In this document: positions 6,732 to 14,134 of the stretch, in pieces | How positions within the stretch are numbered: position 1 is the first letter of the stretch | Layout: each line of letters opens with the position of its first letter | NCBI GenBank assembly: GCA_934747775.1 | Contig: CAKVHA010000012.1 | Location: forward strand, 1-30,386 | DNA from: an uncultured Clostridia bacterium | Lineage (GTDB): Bacteria > Bacillota > Clostridia > Christensenellales > UBA1242 | Length of the DNA stretch: 30,386 nt | Direction: 5' to 3' | Program-made: the position numbers and the translations under genes | Notes under the pieces: model-generated | Told to the model about the DNA's origin: nothing | Databases searched by the model: none | The model's input: the letters and a program-made list of their open reading frames with translations, nothing else

Positions 6732-7547
6732 TTATATCATATTTCCGTTTAAAAGCACTTCAAAGTCGCTGCCAAATGTGGCTTTACTAAGCCCAATTTT
6801 AACATTTTGCATAGTACGTTTTTTCTCGCAATTTTTTATGCTAATTTCATCTAAATCAAGTACAATTATTTCGTTTAATCCGTCCACTGACTTTACCCCT
6901 AAATATGTAGGGTTAAGGCAAATTTTTTCTAGCGGATATTCCTTAAATTCTTTTAAAAATGTTTTTAATGGCACTAGCACAACATCACTATCTCCCATTT
7001 TAAGTTTATTGCCAGTATCCAAAAAACCCCTTAAAAAATGCACTTTCCCATTTAGTTTTACGGTTACATCAAAATAGTAATTGTTAAGTTTTATGCGGTG
7101 GTTAAAGTATTTCACAAGCCACCAAAACAAATATAAATATCCACTTGCTAACACACAAAACAAGCTTACTGGAAATGAGTAATTGTTAACCAAAAGTTGC
7201 CCACCACTTAACTTAAATCCAAGCAGCTCATTTATTCCATAGCACAATCCACCCATTAAAAATGTGACCGTAAAAAACACAATTAGTGTAAAAAAGTATT
7301 GTTTAAAATTTGCATATTTTTTAAGCAACCCCACCATAACAATAGCAACCGCAAGCTTTAATAGAATTAACAAGTTTGTTTTTATGCTAACCAGTGGCAG
7401 GAGCACCGCACACATAGTTCCAAACACATCACTAATCACAACACCCAACTTTTTGTATTTGTTTTTTGTAATTTTGCTACAAAACAGCAGTATTAATAGG
7501 TTTATTATAAAGTTGTCAAAAACAACATATTCAATATATATTTCCAT
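6732..7547 (-). CDS. spoIIGA: SpoIIGA, membrane aspartic protease that processes pro-SigE
   Basis: SpoIIGA sits in the septal membrane and cleaves pro-SigE in response to a forespore signal. The N-terminal half contains about five hydrophobic segments (roughly residues 9-25, 36-52, 55-75, 83-105, 125-147). The C-terminal cytosolic domain has the aspartic protease motif FLDTGNKL, with the candidate catalytic Asp at 177. Length (271 residues) is slightly below the usual 300 or so. The ATG at 7547 aligns with the Bacillus start. There is no Shine-Dalgarno, and a TATAAT box ends only six bases before the ATG, so the message may be leaderless. It is followed closely by sigE. Confidence 0.92.
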   Translation of the reverse strand: MEIYIEYVVFDNFIINLLILLFCSKITKNKYKKLGVVISDVFGTMCAVLLPLVSIKTNLLILLKLAVAIVMVGLLKKYANFKQYFFTLIVFFTVTFLMGGLCYGINELLGFKLSGGQLLVNNYSFPVSLFCVLASGYLYLFWWLVKYFNHRIKLNNYYFDVTVKLNGKVHFLRGFLDTGNKLKMGDSDVVLVPLKTFLKEFKEYPLEKICLNPTYLGVKSVDGLNEIIVLDLDEISIKNCEKKRTMQNVKIGLSKATFGSDFEVLLNGNMI

Positions 7548-7553
7548 ACTAAA

Positions 7554-7639
7554 ATTATATTTTAATAAATTAAAAAACTTAAATATTTAAACGAATAAAA
7601 AGTGTTGATTTTATTCTTATTTTGCTGCAATTTGCCGAA
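7554..7639 (-). promoter_or_regulatory. spoIIGA promoter region with possible Spo0A boxes
   Basis: A perfect minus-strand TATAAT (7559-7554) lies six bases from the ATG. The best -35 at 17-base spacing is weak (TTAAGT, 7582-7577), as expected for an activator-dependent promoter. TTTGCCGAA at 7631-7639 matches the Spo0A box TTTGTCRAA at eight of nine positions, and TTAAACGAA near 7587-7595 matches at six. They lie about 90 and 45 bases upstream of the expected start, close to the Spo0A sites known at Bacillus spoIIG. Confidence 0.4.
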
Positions 7640-7663
7640 TAATTAGAAGTACTATGCAAAGCA

Positions 7664-7695
7664 CAAAAAAATGGCTTTAAAAAGCCACATTTTTT
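7664..7695. terminator. Second hairpin terminator downstream of ftsZ, bidirectional
   Basis: TGGCTT (7672-7677) and AAGCCA (7682-7687) flank a four-base loop. A T run follows on the minus strand (7670-7665) and another on the plus strand (7690-7695). It backs up the first terminator after ftsZ and insulates the spoIIGA promoter. Confidence 0.7.
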
Positions 7696-7723
7696 ACTTT
7701 ATTATACATAAAATTACAAGAGA

Positions 7724-7762
7724 AAACAAAAAAACAACTTAAAACTAGTTTTTAAGTTGTTT
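7724..7762 (-). terminator. Terminator after ftsZ
   Basis: A near-perfect 12-bp stem, AACAACTTAAAA (7733-7744) and its complement at 7750-7762, surrounds CTAG and is followed on the minus strand by a T-rich tract. It begins 8 bases after the ftsZ stop codon. Confidence 0.85.
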
Positions 7763-7770
7763 TTGTTTTA

Positions 7771-8925
7771 TTAAAATCTATTTTTCTTAATTTTTCTTAA
7801 GAATGGTGGAATATCTTCATCGTCTATTTCGTTTTCAGGCTCTTCTTCAGGTTCTTCTTCTGGCTCGTCATACAATTCTTCAACCTTATTTACTTCCCTA
7901 GCGTTGTAGTCGTTTGCTCTTTCAATATCGTTGCTAACGCTTCTAATAACTTCTTTTTTCATATCATCTTGAAGAGTTGTTCCGCTAAAGCCAGTTGCAA
8001 TAACAGTAATTTCCACTTCGTTTTCCATATCTTCTTCAATACCCGAACCGAAGATAATGTTACAAGTTGGGTCAACAACTTCTTTTACAAGGTCTGCAGC
8101 TTCGTAAACTTCTTCTAGTGTTAGGTCTAAACCACCTTTAATATTAATAATAATGCCAGTAGCGCCTTCGATTGTTGTTTCAAGTAATGGACTACTAACC
8201 GCTTGTCTAACAGCTTCAATAGTGCGGTTTTCGCCTTTTCCACGACCTAAGCCCATATGTGCTAAGCCTTTGTTTTTCATAATTGTTTTAACATCGGCAA
8301 AGTCCAAGTTTATAAGGCTAGGTGTAACAATAAGGTCGCTAATGCCTTGAATACCTTGACGCAAAACATCATCGGCAGTACGGAACGCTTCTACAATAGC
8401 TGTTCCCTTTGGCACAATCTTAAGAAGTTTTTCGTTTGGAATAACAACAAGTGTATCAACACAACTTTTTAGTTCTTTAATTCCGCGTTCTGCGTTTTCC
8501 ATACGGCGGCGTCCTTCAAAACTAAATGGCTTAGTAACAACGGCAATGGTTAAAATTCCCATTTCCTTTGCAATGCCCGCAACAACTGGTGCAGCACCTG
8601 TACCTGTTCCGCCACCCATACCAGCGGTTATAAACACAAGGTCTGTTCCTTCCAACATATCTTTAAGCATAGCCCTGCTTTCTTCGGCTGCCTTCATACC
8701 AATTTCTGGGTCGGCACCAGCACCAAGACCGCGAGTAAGCTTTTCACCAATTTGGATGCGGTGTTTTGCTCTACTCATTAAAAGTGCTTGTTTGTCGGTG
8801 TTTACAGCAACAAATTCGGCACTGTTTATGTTGGCATTAACCATTCGGTTAACAGCATTGTTGCCGCCACCACCAATTCCAATAACCTTAATGTTGCAAA
8901 TTTGACTAAAATTTTCGTAATCCAT
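7771..8925 (-). CDS. ftsZ: Cell division protein FtsZ
   Basis: FtsZ is the GTP-binding tubulin homolog that forms the division ring. The N-terminal nucleotide motif GIGGGGNNAVNRM is at residues 16-28 and the tubulin signature GGGTGTGAAPVVA at 104-116. The T7-loop region contains NLDFADVKTIM. The C-terminal linker is short and acidic, with an EEPEEEPE repeat, and ends in the conserved tail IPPFLRKIKK that binds FtsA, SepF and other partners. Length (384 residues) is normal. AGGAG lies six bases before the ATG. ftsZ starts 15 bases after ftsA and shares its promoter. Confidence 0.98.
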   Translation of the reverse strand: MDYENFSQICNIKVIGIGGGGNNAVNRMVNANINSAEFVAVNTDKQALLMSRAKHRIQIGEKLTRGLGAGADPEIGMKAAEESRAMLKDMLEGTDLVFITAGMGGGTGTGAAPVVAGIAKEMGILTIAVVTKPFSFEGRRRMENAERGIKELKSCVDTLVVIPNEKLLKIVPKGTAIVEAFRTADDVLRQGIQGISDLIVTPSLINLDFADVKTIMKNKGLAHMGLGRGKGENRTIEAVRQAVSSPLLETTIEGATGIIINIKGGLDLTLEEVYEAADLVKEVVDPTCNIIFGSGIEEDMENEVEITVIATGFSGTTLQDDMKKEVIRSVSNDIERANDYNAREVNKVEELYDEPEEEPEEEPENEIDDEDIPPFLRKIKKNRF

Positions 8926-8940
8926 AGTATTCTCCTATAA

Positions 8941-10062
8941 TTAATTATCTTCCATTTTTAAAGCTGTGTCAAGCAAACTAACCACACTTGATAAATCTGG
9001 CAACGCAAATTTTACTTGTTTTGGTGTGATTATTTCAATATTTCGCTTTAACGCCTTTTCTAAATAACACTTTATGCCTTTTAAGTACGCTATTCCGCCG
9101 CCCGTAAGATATAATGTATCGTAGTCATTTACTTCCAAAATAGCGTCTAGTTTTGCCCTAACACTGTTAATAATATCGTCTAATTCTTGTTTTGCAATCT
9201 CGTTTGCTTTTAGCGCAGATACTTTTTCAAGTTTTCCGTTTCTAACAACTTCGTAGTAGTCCAAACTAGTTGGTTCTAACGTAACAAGCACCTGCCTTTT
9301 TACTTGCTCTGCCAATGAAAATGGCAAGTTAAGCCCTTCGCTTAATGCGGTAGTTATTTGAGCACCGCCCATAGGCACTGTGGTTAGTTCGAAAAGTCCT
9401 TCCCCAACCGCATACGCAAGCGATGTTGTTAGATATCCACAGTCCATAATAAGTGCACCGCCAGTACGCTCTTCGTTTGAAAGCAGCGATGTGCTAACAG
9501 CAAGTGGCGAGCAAACATACTCGATATCTTCTACTTTTAGTTCTCTTAAAATTCCGCCCACTAAGTTTAAAAAGTGGTTTTCTGCAAGCACAACACATGC
9601 GTACGCTTTAATGCGTTTTGCATAAGCACCCACAGGGTTGTTTGTTCTGTTTCCGCCGTCAAGCTCGTAGCAAAGCGGTGAAATATTTATAATAGAATGT
9701 GTGTCTGTATTCACATTTTTGTTCATATTCAAAAACAACTCATCAACATTTTGTTGTTTTATCCTAATTTGTTTAAAAAAGTTTTTTTCTAACCCCTTAG
9801 ATGTCACCGCGCAAAACTCGGCTGGAACACCCACGAAAAGTCTGCTAATTTGCCTATCCAACATTCGGTTTATCTCACTCATAACATTAGATATGTCGGT
9901 CTTTAGCTGATTTGGCTCCACAAATTCGCCATTTAAAAACCCCGCATAGTCGTAGTCTAGACTTGCCAAAATATTAAAATTGTTGTTAGCCACGCGCTCA
10001 CCCACAAGCAGCGTAAGTTTGCTGCTGCCAAAATCTAGCACTGCGCCAAGTTTTCTAGCCAT
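8941..10062 (-). CDS. ftsA: Cell division protein FtsA, short form without C-terminal membrane helix
   Basis: FtsA is an actin-like ATPase that links FtsZ to the membrane. The phosphate-1 motif VLDFGSSKLTLLV is at the N-terminus, the FtsA-specific 1C domain lies at about 85-160 (with DRQISRLFVGVPAE just before it), phosphate-2 is MDCGYLTTSLA, and the adenosine motif is LYLTGGGIAYLKGI. At 373 residues it is shorter than Bacillus or E. coli FtsA (about 420-440). It ends SSVVSLLDTALKMEDN right after the actin fold, so the usual linker and amphipathic membrane-targeting helix are missing. The stop is only 15 bases before ftsZ, leaving no room for a lost segment. AGGAG lies seven bases before the ATG. 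A PilM-like protein is excluded by position and the 1C domain. Confidence 0.92.
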   Translation of the reverse strand: MARKLGAVLDFGSSKLTLLVGERVANNNFNILASLDYDYAGFLNGEFVEPNQLKTDISNVMSEINRMLDRQISRLFVGVPAEFCAVTSKGLEKNFFKQIRIKQQNVDELFLNMNKNVNTDTHSIINISPLCYELDGGNRTNNPVGAYAKRIKAYACVVLAENHFLNLVGGILRELKVEDIEYVCSPLAVSTSLLSNEERTGGALIMDCGYLTTSLAYAVGEGLFELTTVPMGGAQITTALSEGLNLPFSLAEQVKRQVLVTLEPTSLDYYEVVRNGKLEKVSALKANEIAKQELDDIINSVRAKLDAILEVNDYDTLYLTGGGIAYLKGIKCYLEKALKRNIEIITPKQVKFALPDLSSVVSLLDTALKMEDN

Positions 10063-10088
10063 ACAAAAACTCCTAATTTGTTATGATA

Positions 10089-10117
10089 ATTATATAAATA
10101 AAAAGGGTTTAAGTCAA
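10089..10117 (-). promoter_or_regulatory. Sigma-A-type promoter of ftsA-ftsZ
   Basis: TTGACT (10117-10112), a 17-base spacer and a perfect TATAAT (10094-10089). It follows the ftsQ terminator, so ftsA-ftsZ is a unit of its own. Confidence 0.85.
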
Positions 10118-10149
10118 ATTTTTAAAACAAATTAAAAAAATATATTAAA

Positions 10150-10194
10150 AACAAAAAATGCCTAATTTATTTTTAAAAAACTCATTAAGCATTT
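10150..10194 (-). terminator. Terminator after ftsQ
   Basis: AAATGCCTAAT (10156-10166) pairs with ATTAAGCATTT (10184-10194), allowing a G-U pair, and is followed on the minus strand by T-rich sequence. It begins ten bases after the ftsQ stop codon. Confidence 0.7.
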
Positions 10195-10203
10195 AATTTA
10201 ATT

Positions 10204-10986
10204 CTATTCGGGGCTATATTCTGCCACAACCTTTCCTTTTTCGGTTGGCGAGTCGTAAACAGTAATCGTAAAGCCGTTTGCACGCTCAGCAGAATCTCGC
10301 TTATCATAAACAGCAACGCCCAGCTTTATTTTTTCCAACAAGTTAACTGTTAGCTTGTTTATTTTTATATTTACCTTATCCAAAGTTATGGTCAAGTTTG
10401 CGTTGTATCCACTAACATCAATCGACACACCACTAATGTTGTTTTTAATATCAACATCAGCATAATTATTTGCATAGCACGCTTTTGTTAAACTAGAAAT
10501 CACGTTGCTAGCAACACCTAAATCGGCTATTTTTGCAATTTCAAAACTCTTTTCCTCAAATTGATAGTCCACCATTGCAATAGGAATAGCACCATTTAAA
10601 TTTGCGTCGTCAGACTTACGCAAAACTTTGCCTTCGCCGTCCAATATATAGTGCAAATTATCTTTAATTTTAATGGAGTAAAGCTCTTGTCTTTCAGCGG
10701 CGTGCACCACCAATTTGTTTGGAAATTTAATTTCTAGCCCAGTAATTTTTATATACGGATAGTCCGCTTCCAATTTTTCTTTTATGGACTTTTTATTAAC
10801 CAAAAAAACGCTTTCGCCCTTTTTAACATCGTTGGCAATTTCGGAGTCTGCCACGTCAAAGCTAACCTTGTTTGTAACCCAATCCACACTAACAACGCGC
10901 ACAGTAAAAACAGTGCTACACAAAACAGCAATTAGCACTAAAAACGCAAAAACCGATAAAAGAATAATTAGTCGCTTGTTTTTCAT
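10204..10986 (-). CDS. ftsQ: Cell division protein FtsQ/DivIB
   Basis: FtsQ/DivIB is a bitopic membrane protein of the septal complex. A short basic N-terminus is followed by one membrane helix (about residues 5-27) and an extracellular POTRA-like domain (about 28-105) with FTVRVVSVDWVTN, YPYIKITGLEIKFPNKLVVHAAERQ split over its strands. A beta-rich domain follows (YILDGEGKVLRKSDD). Length of 260 residues fits. Position between murA and ftsA supports the call, since sequence conservation in this family is low. The ribosome binding site is weak: AGGA is 11 bases before the ATG. Confidence 0.85.
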   Translation of the reverse strand: MKNKRLIILLSVFAFLVLIAVLCSTVFTVRVVSVDWVTNKVSFDVADSEIANDVKKGESVFLVNKKSIKEKLEADYPYIKITGLEIKFPNKLVVHAAERQELYSIKIKDNLHYILDGEGKVLRKSDDANLNGAIPIAMVDYQFEEKSFEIAKIADLGVASNVISSLTKACYANNYADVDIKNNISGVSIDVSGYNANLTITLDKVNIKINKLTVNLLEKIKLGVAVYDKRDSAERANGFTITVYDSPTEKGKVVAEYSPE

Positions 10987-11006
10987 AATTTGTTAGTCCT
11001 ATATTA

Positions 11007-11016
11007 AGTATAGCAA
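11007..11016 (-). promoter_or_regulatory. Possible extended -10 promoter of ftsQ
   Basis: On the minus strand TGCTATACT (TATACT at 11012-11007) is an extended -10 box. The -35 region, TTGTGT at 16-base spacing, is weak. It lies 20 bases before the ftsQ ATG, in the 66-base gap after murA. Confidence 0.4.
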
Positions 11017-11052
11017 AATTTACAAAAAACACAAATAAAATTACGGTTTTAA

Positions 11053-12312
11053 TTACAACATTTTATCCATTCTTGTAATTCTAGCTCCAAGTTTTGACAA
11101 ATCGTTTTCAATTTTATAATATCCGCGGTCTATATGTTTGGCTTCTTCAATGGTTGTGTACCCATCGGCACAAAGCCCAGCAAGCACCAGCCCAGCACCA
11201 CCGCGAAGGTCGCACGCAACCACATTTGCGCCGTACAATTTTGGCACACCCTTCACTATTGCCATTTTGTCTTTAAGCGTAATGTCGGCGCCCATTTTAA
11301 TCAGCTCGTTGCACATTTTGTAACGCGTTTCAAAAAGATTTTCGCAAATCACACTTGTTCCACGACTAACCGACTGCAACGCAAGCACCTGACTTTGCAA
11401 ATCGGTGGCAAACCCAGGATAAGGCTGCGTTTCAATTTTAGGAATGCTTTTTAGTTTTCCGCTACAACTTACTTTTAGTGTTCCATTTTTATACGACAAC
11501 TTTAACCCAACTTGTTTTAGTTTGCTAAAAAGTGCCGTGTTGTGTTCAAAATTTGTGTTTTTTAAATACACTTTTCCGCCAGCAATAGCACACGCAAGCA
11601 CATATGTGCCAGTTATTATTCTATCTGGAATGGGTGTATAAACCACACTTTTTAGCTTTTCCACGCCTTCCACCACAATTGTAGCAGTTCCAGCACCGCC
11701 AACACGCGCGCCCATTGCGTTTAAAAAGTTTTGCAAGTCTACAATTTCTGGCTCACGTGCGGCATTGTTAATTATTGTTTTACCTTTTAGTAGCACACTT
11801 GCCATAACTAGGTTTTCAGTTGCACCAACACTAGGAAAATCTAAATGTATGTTGCCCGCCTTCATATTTTTGCCGTCGCAAATAATGTAGCCGTGTTTTT
11901 CTTCTATTTTTACATTAAGTTCCCTCAACCCTTTTAGGTGCAAATCTATTGGTCTAACCCCTATGTTGCAGCCCCCGGGATATGCCACCTTGGCTTGCTT
12001 AAATCGTGACAAAAGCGGTCCCAACATAAAAATGGACGAGCGCACCTTTTTAGTATATATTTCGTCCACAAAAAATTTGTTGGCGTCACGTAAATTTAAG
12101 TACAATGCGTCACTTTTTTCCACTTCAGCACCAAGGCTTGCAAGTATTTTTATCATATAATCAACATCGGTGTAATAGGCGCATTTGTTAATAACAACCG
12201 TGCCATTACACATAATGCTGCCAGCTAAAATTGGCAACAAAGAGTTTTTGGCGGATGAAATTTCACATTCGCCATAAAGTTTTTCCCCTCCCTCAATATG
12301 TAATATATCCAT
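11053..12312 (-). CDS. murA: UDP-N-acetylglucosamine 1-carboxyvinyltransferase MurA
   Basis: MurA transfers enolpyruvate from PEP to UDP-GlcNAc, the first committed step of peptidoglycan synthesis, in the cytosol. The ATG at 12312 is chosen because AGGTG lies six bases upstream and the protein then starts MDILHIEGG, as is usual. The frame could be extended by eight residues. Visible motifs are SSAKNSLLPIL near residues 19-29, the catalytic cysteine in PGGCNIGVRPIDLHL (C115), which predicts fosfomycin sensitivity at this residue, TPIPDRIITGTY, PYPGFATDLQSQ and the C-terminal DLRGGAGLVLAGL. Length (419 residues) is normal. It has its own promoter and precedes ftsQ. A second MurA-like copy elsewhere is possible, as in many Firmicutes. 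Confidence 0.96.
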   Translation of the reverse strand: MDILHIEGGEKLYGECEISSAKNSLLPILAGSIMCNGTVVINKCAYYTDVDYMIKILASLGAEVEKSDALYLNLRDANKFFVDEIYTKKVRSSIFMLGPLLSRFKQAKVAYPGGCNIGVRPIDLHLKGLRELNVKIEEKHGYIICDGKNMKAGNIHLDFPSVGATENLVMASVLLKGKTIINNAAREPEIVDLQNFLNAMGARVGGAGTATIVVEGVEKLKSVVYTPIPDRIITGTYVLACAIAGGKVYLKNTNFEHNTALFSKLKQVGLKLSYKNGTLKVSCSGKLKSIPKIETQPYPGFATDLQSQVLALQSVSRGTSVICENLFETRYKMCNELIKMGADITLKDKMAIVKGVPKLYGANVVACDLRGGAGLVLAGLCADGYTTIEEAKHIDRGYYKIENDLSKLGARITRMDKML

Positions 12313-12371
12313 ACTTTCACCTCGAAAAACCTTCATACTTTATTGTATGGATATTTGCCTATATTTGTTAC

Positions 12372-12399
12372 TTTATAAGCCTTTTGCATAGCACTGCAA
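12372..12399 (-). promoter_or_regulatory. Promoter of murA
   Basis: TTGCAG (12399-12394), a 16-base spacer and TATAAA (12377-12372). The spacer contains the CTATGCAAA motif that recurs in other intergenic regions of this window. The start would lie about 55 bases before the ATG. Confidence 0.6.
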
Positions 12400-12454
12400 A
12401 TCGCTTACACTATTATATGTTGCTTACCCCAAATTTGGTTACAAAAATTATATA

Positions 12455-12483
12455 TTGAAAAATATTATTTAATGTGATATAAT
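12455..12483 (+). promoter_or_regulatory. Sigma-A-type promoter of the 12505-12870 gene
   Basis: TTGAAA (12455-12460), a 17-base spacer ending in TGTGA, and a perfect TATAAT (12478-12483). It is divergent from the murA promoter. Confidence 0.8.
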
Positions 12484-12504
12484 TTGAAATATTAGGAGAA
12501 ATGT

Positions 12505-12870
12505 ATGAGTAAAAATTGGGAAATAGATTATATTAAAGAAGGCATTGCCGATACAGACAAACAAATTAAAGCACTAGATTTTCTTGCAAAAACATTGCAA
12601 GGTCGCTTGGTTGGTATTACAGCAGCACCAGATTACGATGAAAGTGAAAAAGAATATATTATAATTCAAAAAGCAATAAACGCACTTAATGATGTTTATG
12701 AACAAATTTTAGTGCCAGAACAAAACGAACAATTAGCAGAATTACAACAAGCGAAAATTAAAAAGATAAGCAAAAAAGACGAGATAATTGCTAACAATGC
12801 ATACAAAAAATTTGTTGCAACAGTAGATAAAAAAACAATTTCTTCATCAAACAACAATATGATAAAATAA
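12505..12870 (+). CDS. Soluble helical protein of unknown function (121 aa)
   Basis: No family is recognised. AGGAG lies six bases before the ATG and a good promoter precedes it, so the gene is real. The product is predicted to be mostly alpha-helical and charged, with a likely coiled-coil stretch around residues 60-95 (ALNDVYEQILVPEQ, QLAELQQAKIKK) and a Ser/Asn-rich end. There is no signal peptide or membrane segment. It is transcribed towards the next gene and both share one bidirectional terminator. Confidence 0.75.
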   Translation: MSKNWEIDYIKEGIADTDKQIKALDFLAKTLQGRLVGITAAPDYDESEKEYIIIQKAINALNDVYEQILVPEQNEQLAELQQAKIKKISKKDEIIANNAYKKFVATVDKKTISSSNNNMIK

Positions 12871-12871
12871 C

Positions 12872-12908
12872 AATAAAAAAACCACCAATTTTGGTGGCTT
12901 TTTATTAT
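12872..12908. terminator. Bidirectional terminator between convergent genes
   Basis: CCACCAA (12882-12888) and TTGGTGG (12891-12897) form a tight hairpin. A T run follows on the plus strand (CTTTTTATT) and a longer one on the minus strand, so it can end both the plus-strand gene before it and the minus-strand gene after it. Confidence 0.85.
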
Positions 12909-12930
12909 TTTTAAATAGTCGAAAGATATG

Positions 12931-13380
12931 TTATTTTATCATTCCGCTTGCTTTCTCGTCGATGTTGGTTTTTACGCATTCACATTCTGTGTAATAGTAC
13001 TTAGTAGGAAGTTCGGTTAGTGGTTTTATTTTTTCGCGTGCTTGTTCTTCAGTTTTGGTGAAATAACTATATGCTAAACTACCGCTTGGCTTAATTGGAT
13101 AATCTTTAACAATTTTTCCACAAGAGGTTTCAATTGTTCCATATCTTTCATTGTCACTTTGAATGCCAGCATATTCCACTTCATGCAGCACAGAATCAAT
13201 AATAACATACTCAACTTTATGGTTTACAAAATTTTCGTACATTACCGCATTTTCATCTTTAGTATAACCACACCCACTACTTGCACCTGTTGCAACAGTT
13301 GCCGCGGCAATAACACTCAAAACTTTCAATTTCTTTTCTTTAATATATTTTTCAACTTTGGACAGTTTTTCTTTGCTCAT
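12931..13380 (-). CDS. Putative exported or membrane-anchored protein of unknown function (149 aa)
   Basis: No family is recognised. A basic N-terminus (KVEKYIKEKKLK) precedes a hydrophobic, alanine-rich segment (about residues 19-35, VLSVIAAATVATGASSG) that ends in GCGY. This could be a signal peptide, with C37 as a non-standard lipobox cysteine, or a membrane anchor. The rest (about 110 residues) is hydrophilic and would lie outside the cell. It has cysteines in ETSCGK and in YTECECVKT. GGGG lies seven bases before the ATG and a promoter at 13406-13433 fits. Lipoprotein status is uncertain because the residues before the cysteine do not match a classic LAGC box. Confidence 0.7.
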   Translation of the reverse strand: MSKEKLSKVEKYIKEKKLKVLSVIAAATVATGASSGCGYTKDENAVMYENFVNHKVEYVIIDSVLHEVEYAGIQSDNERYGTIETSCGKIVKDYPIKPSGSLAYSYFTKTEEQAREKIKPLTELPTKYYYTECECVKTNIDEKASGMIK

Positions 13381-13405
13381 ACTTTTTCCCCTTAATTAAA
13401 AATAT

Positions 13406-13433
13406 ATTATCACAACTTAAAAACTAAAGTCAA
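13406..13433 (-). promoter_or_regulatory. Promoter of the 12931-13380 gene
   Basis: TTGACT (13433-13428), a 16-base spacer and GATAAT (13411-13406), with the start about 30 bases before the ATG. Confidence 0.65.
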
Positions 13434-13466
13434 TACTTAAAGTTTTTAAATGCATTATAAATTTAC

Positions 13467-13494
13467 ACAAAAAAGAGCGAAATTACTCGCTCTT
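13467..13494 (-). terminator. Terminator of the nifS operon
   Basis: A perfect 8-bp stem AAGAGCGA (13473-13480) / TCGCTCTT (13487-13494) is followed on the minus strand by a T run. It lies 14 bases after the stop codon at 13508. Confidence 0.85.
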
Positions 13495-13507
13495 ATGTTT
13501 TTACAAC

Positions 13508-14101
13508 TTATCCTTTAATTGTTTTGATGAGTGACAATTTGTCTTTTTCTTCAAAATAACCGCTTATTGTTTTAACAATTCTGCCGTTTTTAACAACAAG
13601 CAAACTTGGAAGCTTAGTAGCGTTAAAAACGGATATGTCATTGTTATTAACATTACATCTATAATACTTTTTAAAGCCCGAATTGCCCAAAATCTCTTTA
13701 AACGGAATGGATTTAAGAAGACACTGAATAGAATCATCGTTAAACAACTCCACTAAGGTTTCATCTTCGTTTTTAATAAGGTCATTTAGTTTATCAAAAT
13801 CAATCATCGAATTGGGGTTAACAACATCTCCACCATATCTATCAACAAACAGATCTTCTGGTCGTCTTGGGTCTTCTTCAATCGCACTTTTTAGTTCTTC
13901 ATATTCTTCTTGGGTTCTTGCTACTCCAATCGCGCCAATTGGACAACATTTTTCACACACACCGCAAGAGATACATTTTTCGTTGTCAATTTCTATTTTC
14001 TTTGTTTTTTCGTTAAAACTAAACGCGCCCACAGGGCAAACACTAATTCCACCGCAAGAACTTGCTTGGTCGCATATTTTGTAATTAATAATTGCAGGCA
14101 T
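13508..14101 (-). CDS. Ferredoxin domain fused to a thioredoxin-fold domain (197 aa)
   Basis: The first 60 residues form a two-cluster ferredoxin-like domain. The second motif is complete (C43, C46, C49, C53-Pro). The first has C10, C16 and C22-Pro, with Ala13 where the second cysteine is expected and a two-residue insertion before C22, so cluster I may be a 3Fe-4S centre or be incomplete. A charged linker (about 62-95, with DPRRPEDLFVDRYGGDVVNP) leads to a C-terminal part (about 105-197) whose LPSLLVVKNGRIVKTISGY matches the later half of a thioredoxin fold, but with no CxxC active site. It is the last gene of the operon after nifS and the flavin-fold gene, which points to a redox or Fe-S related role. 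The exact reaction is unknown. The ribosome binding site is weak. Confidence 0.8.
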   Translation of the reverse strand: MPAIINYKICDQASSCGGISVCPVGAFSFNEKTKKIEIDNEKCISCGVCEKCCPIGAIGVARTQEEYEELKSAIEEDPRRPEDLFVDRYGGDVVNPNSMIDFDKLNDLIKNEDETLVELFNDDSIQCLLKSIPFKEILGNSGFKKYYRCNVNNNDISVFNATKLPSLLVVKNGRIVKTISGYFEEKDKLSLIKTIKG

Positions 14102-14134
14102 ACTAATTCTACTTCAAAAGAAGCAAAATTAAAA

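Noticed and set aside
6182..6790. 202-codon plus-strand ORF opposite sigE and the end of spoIIGA
   Set aside because: Antisense to two conserved genes. Its Ser/Phe/Leu-rich composition is typical of a shadow frame.
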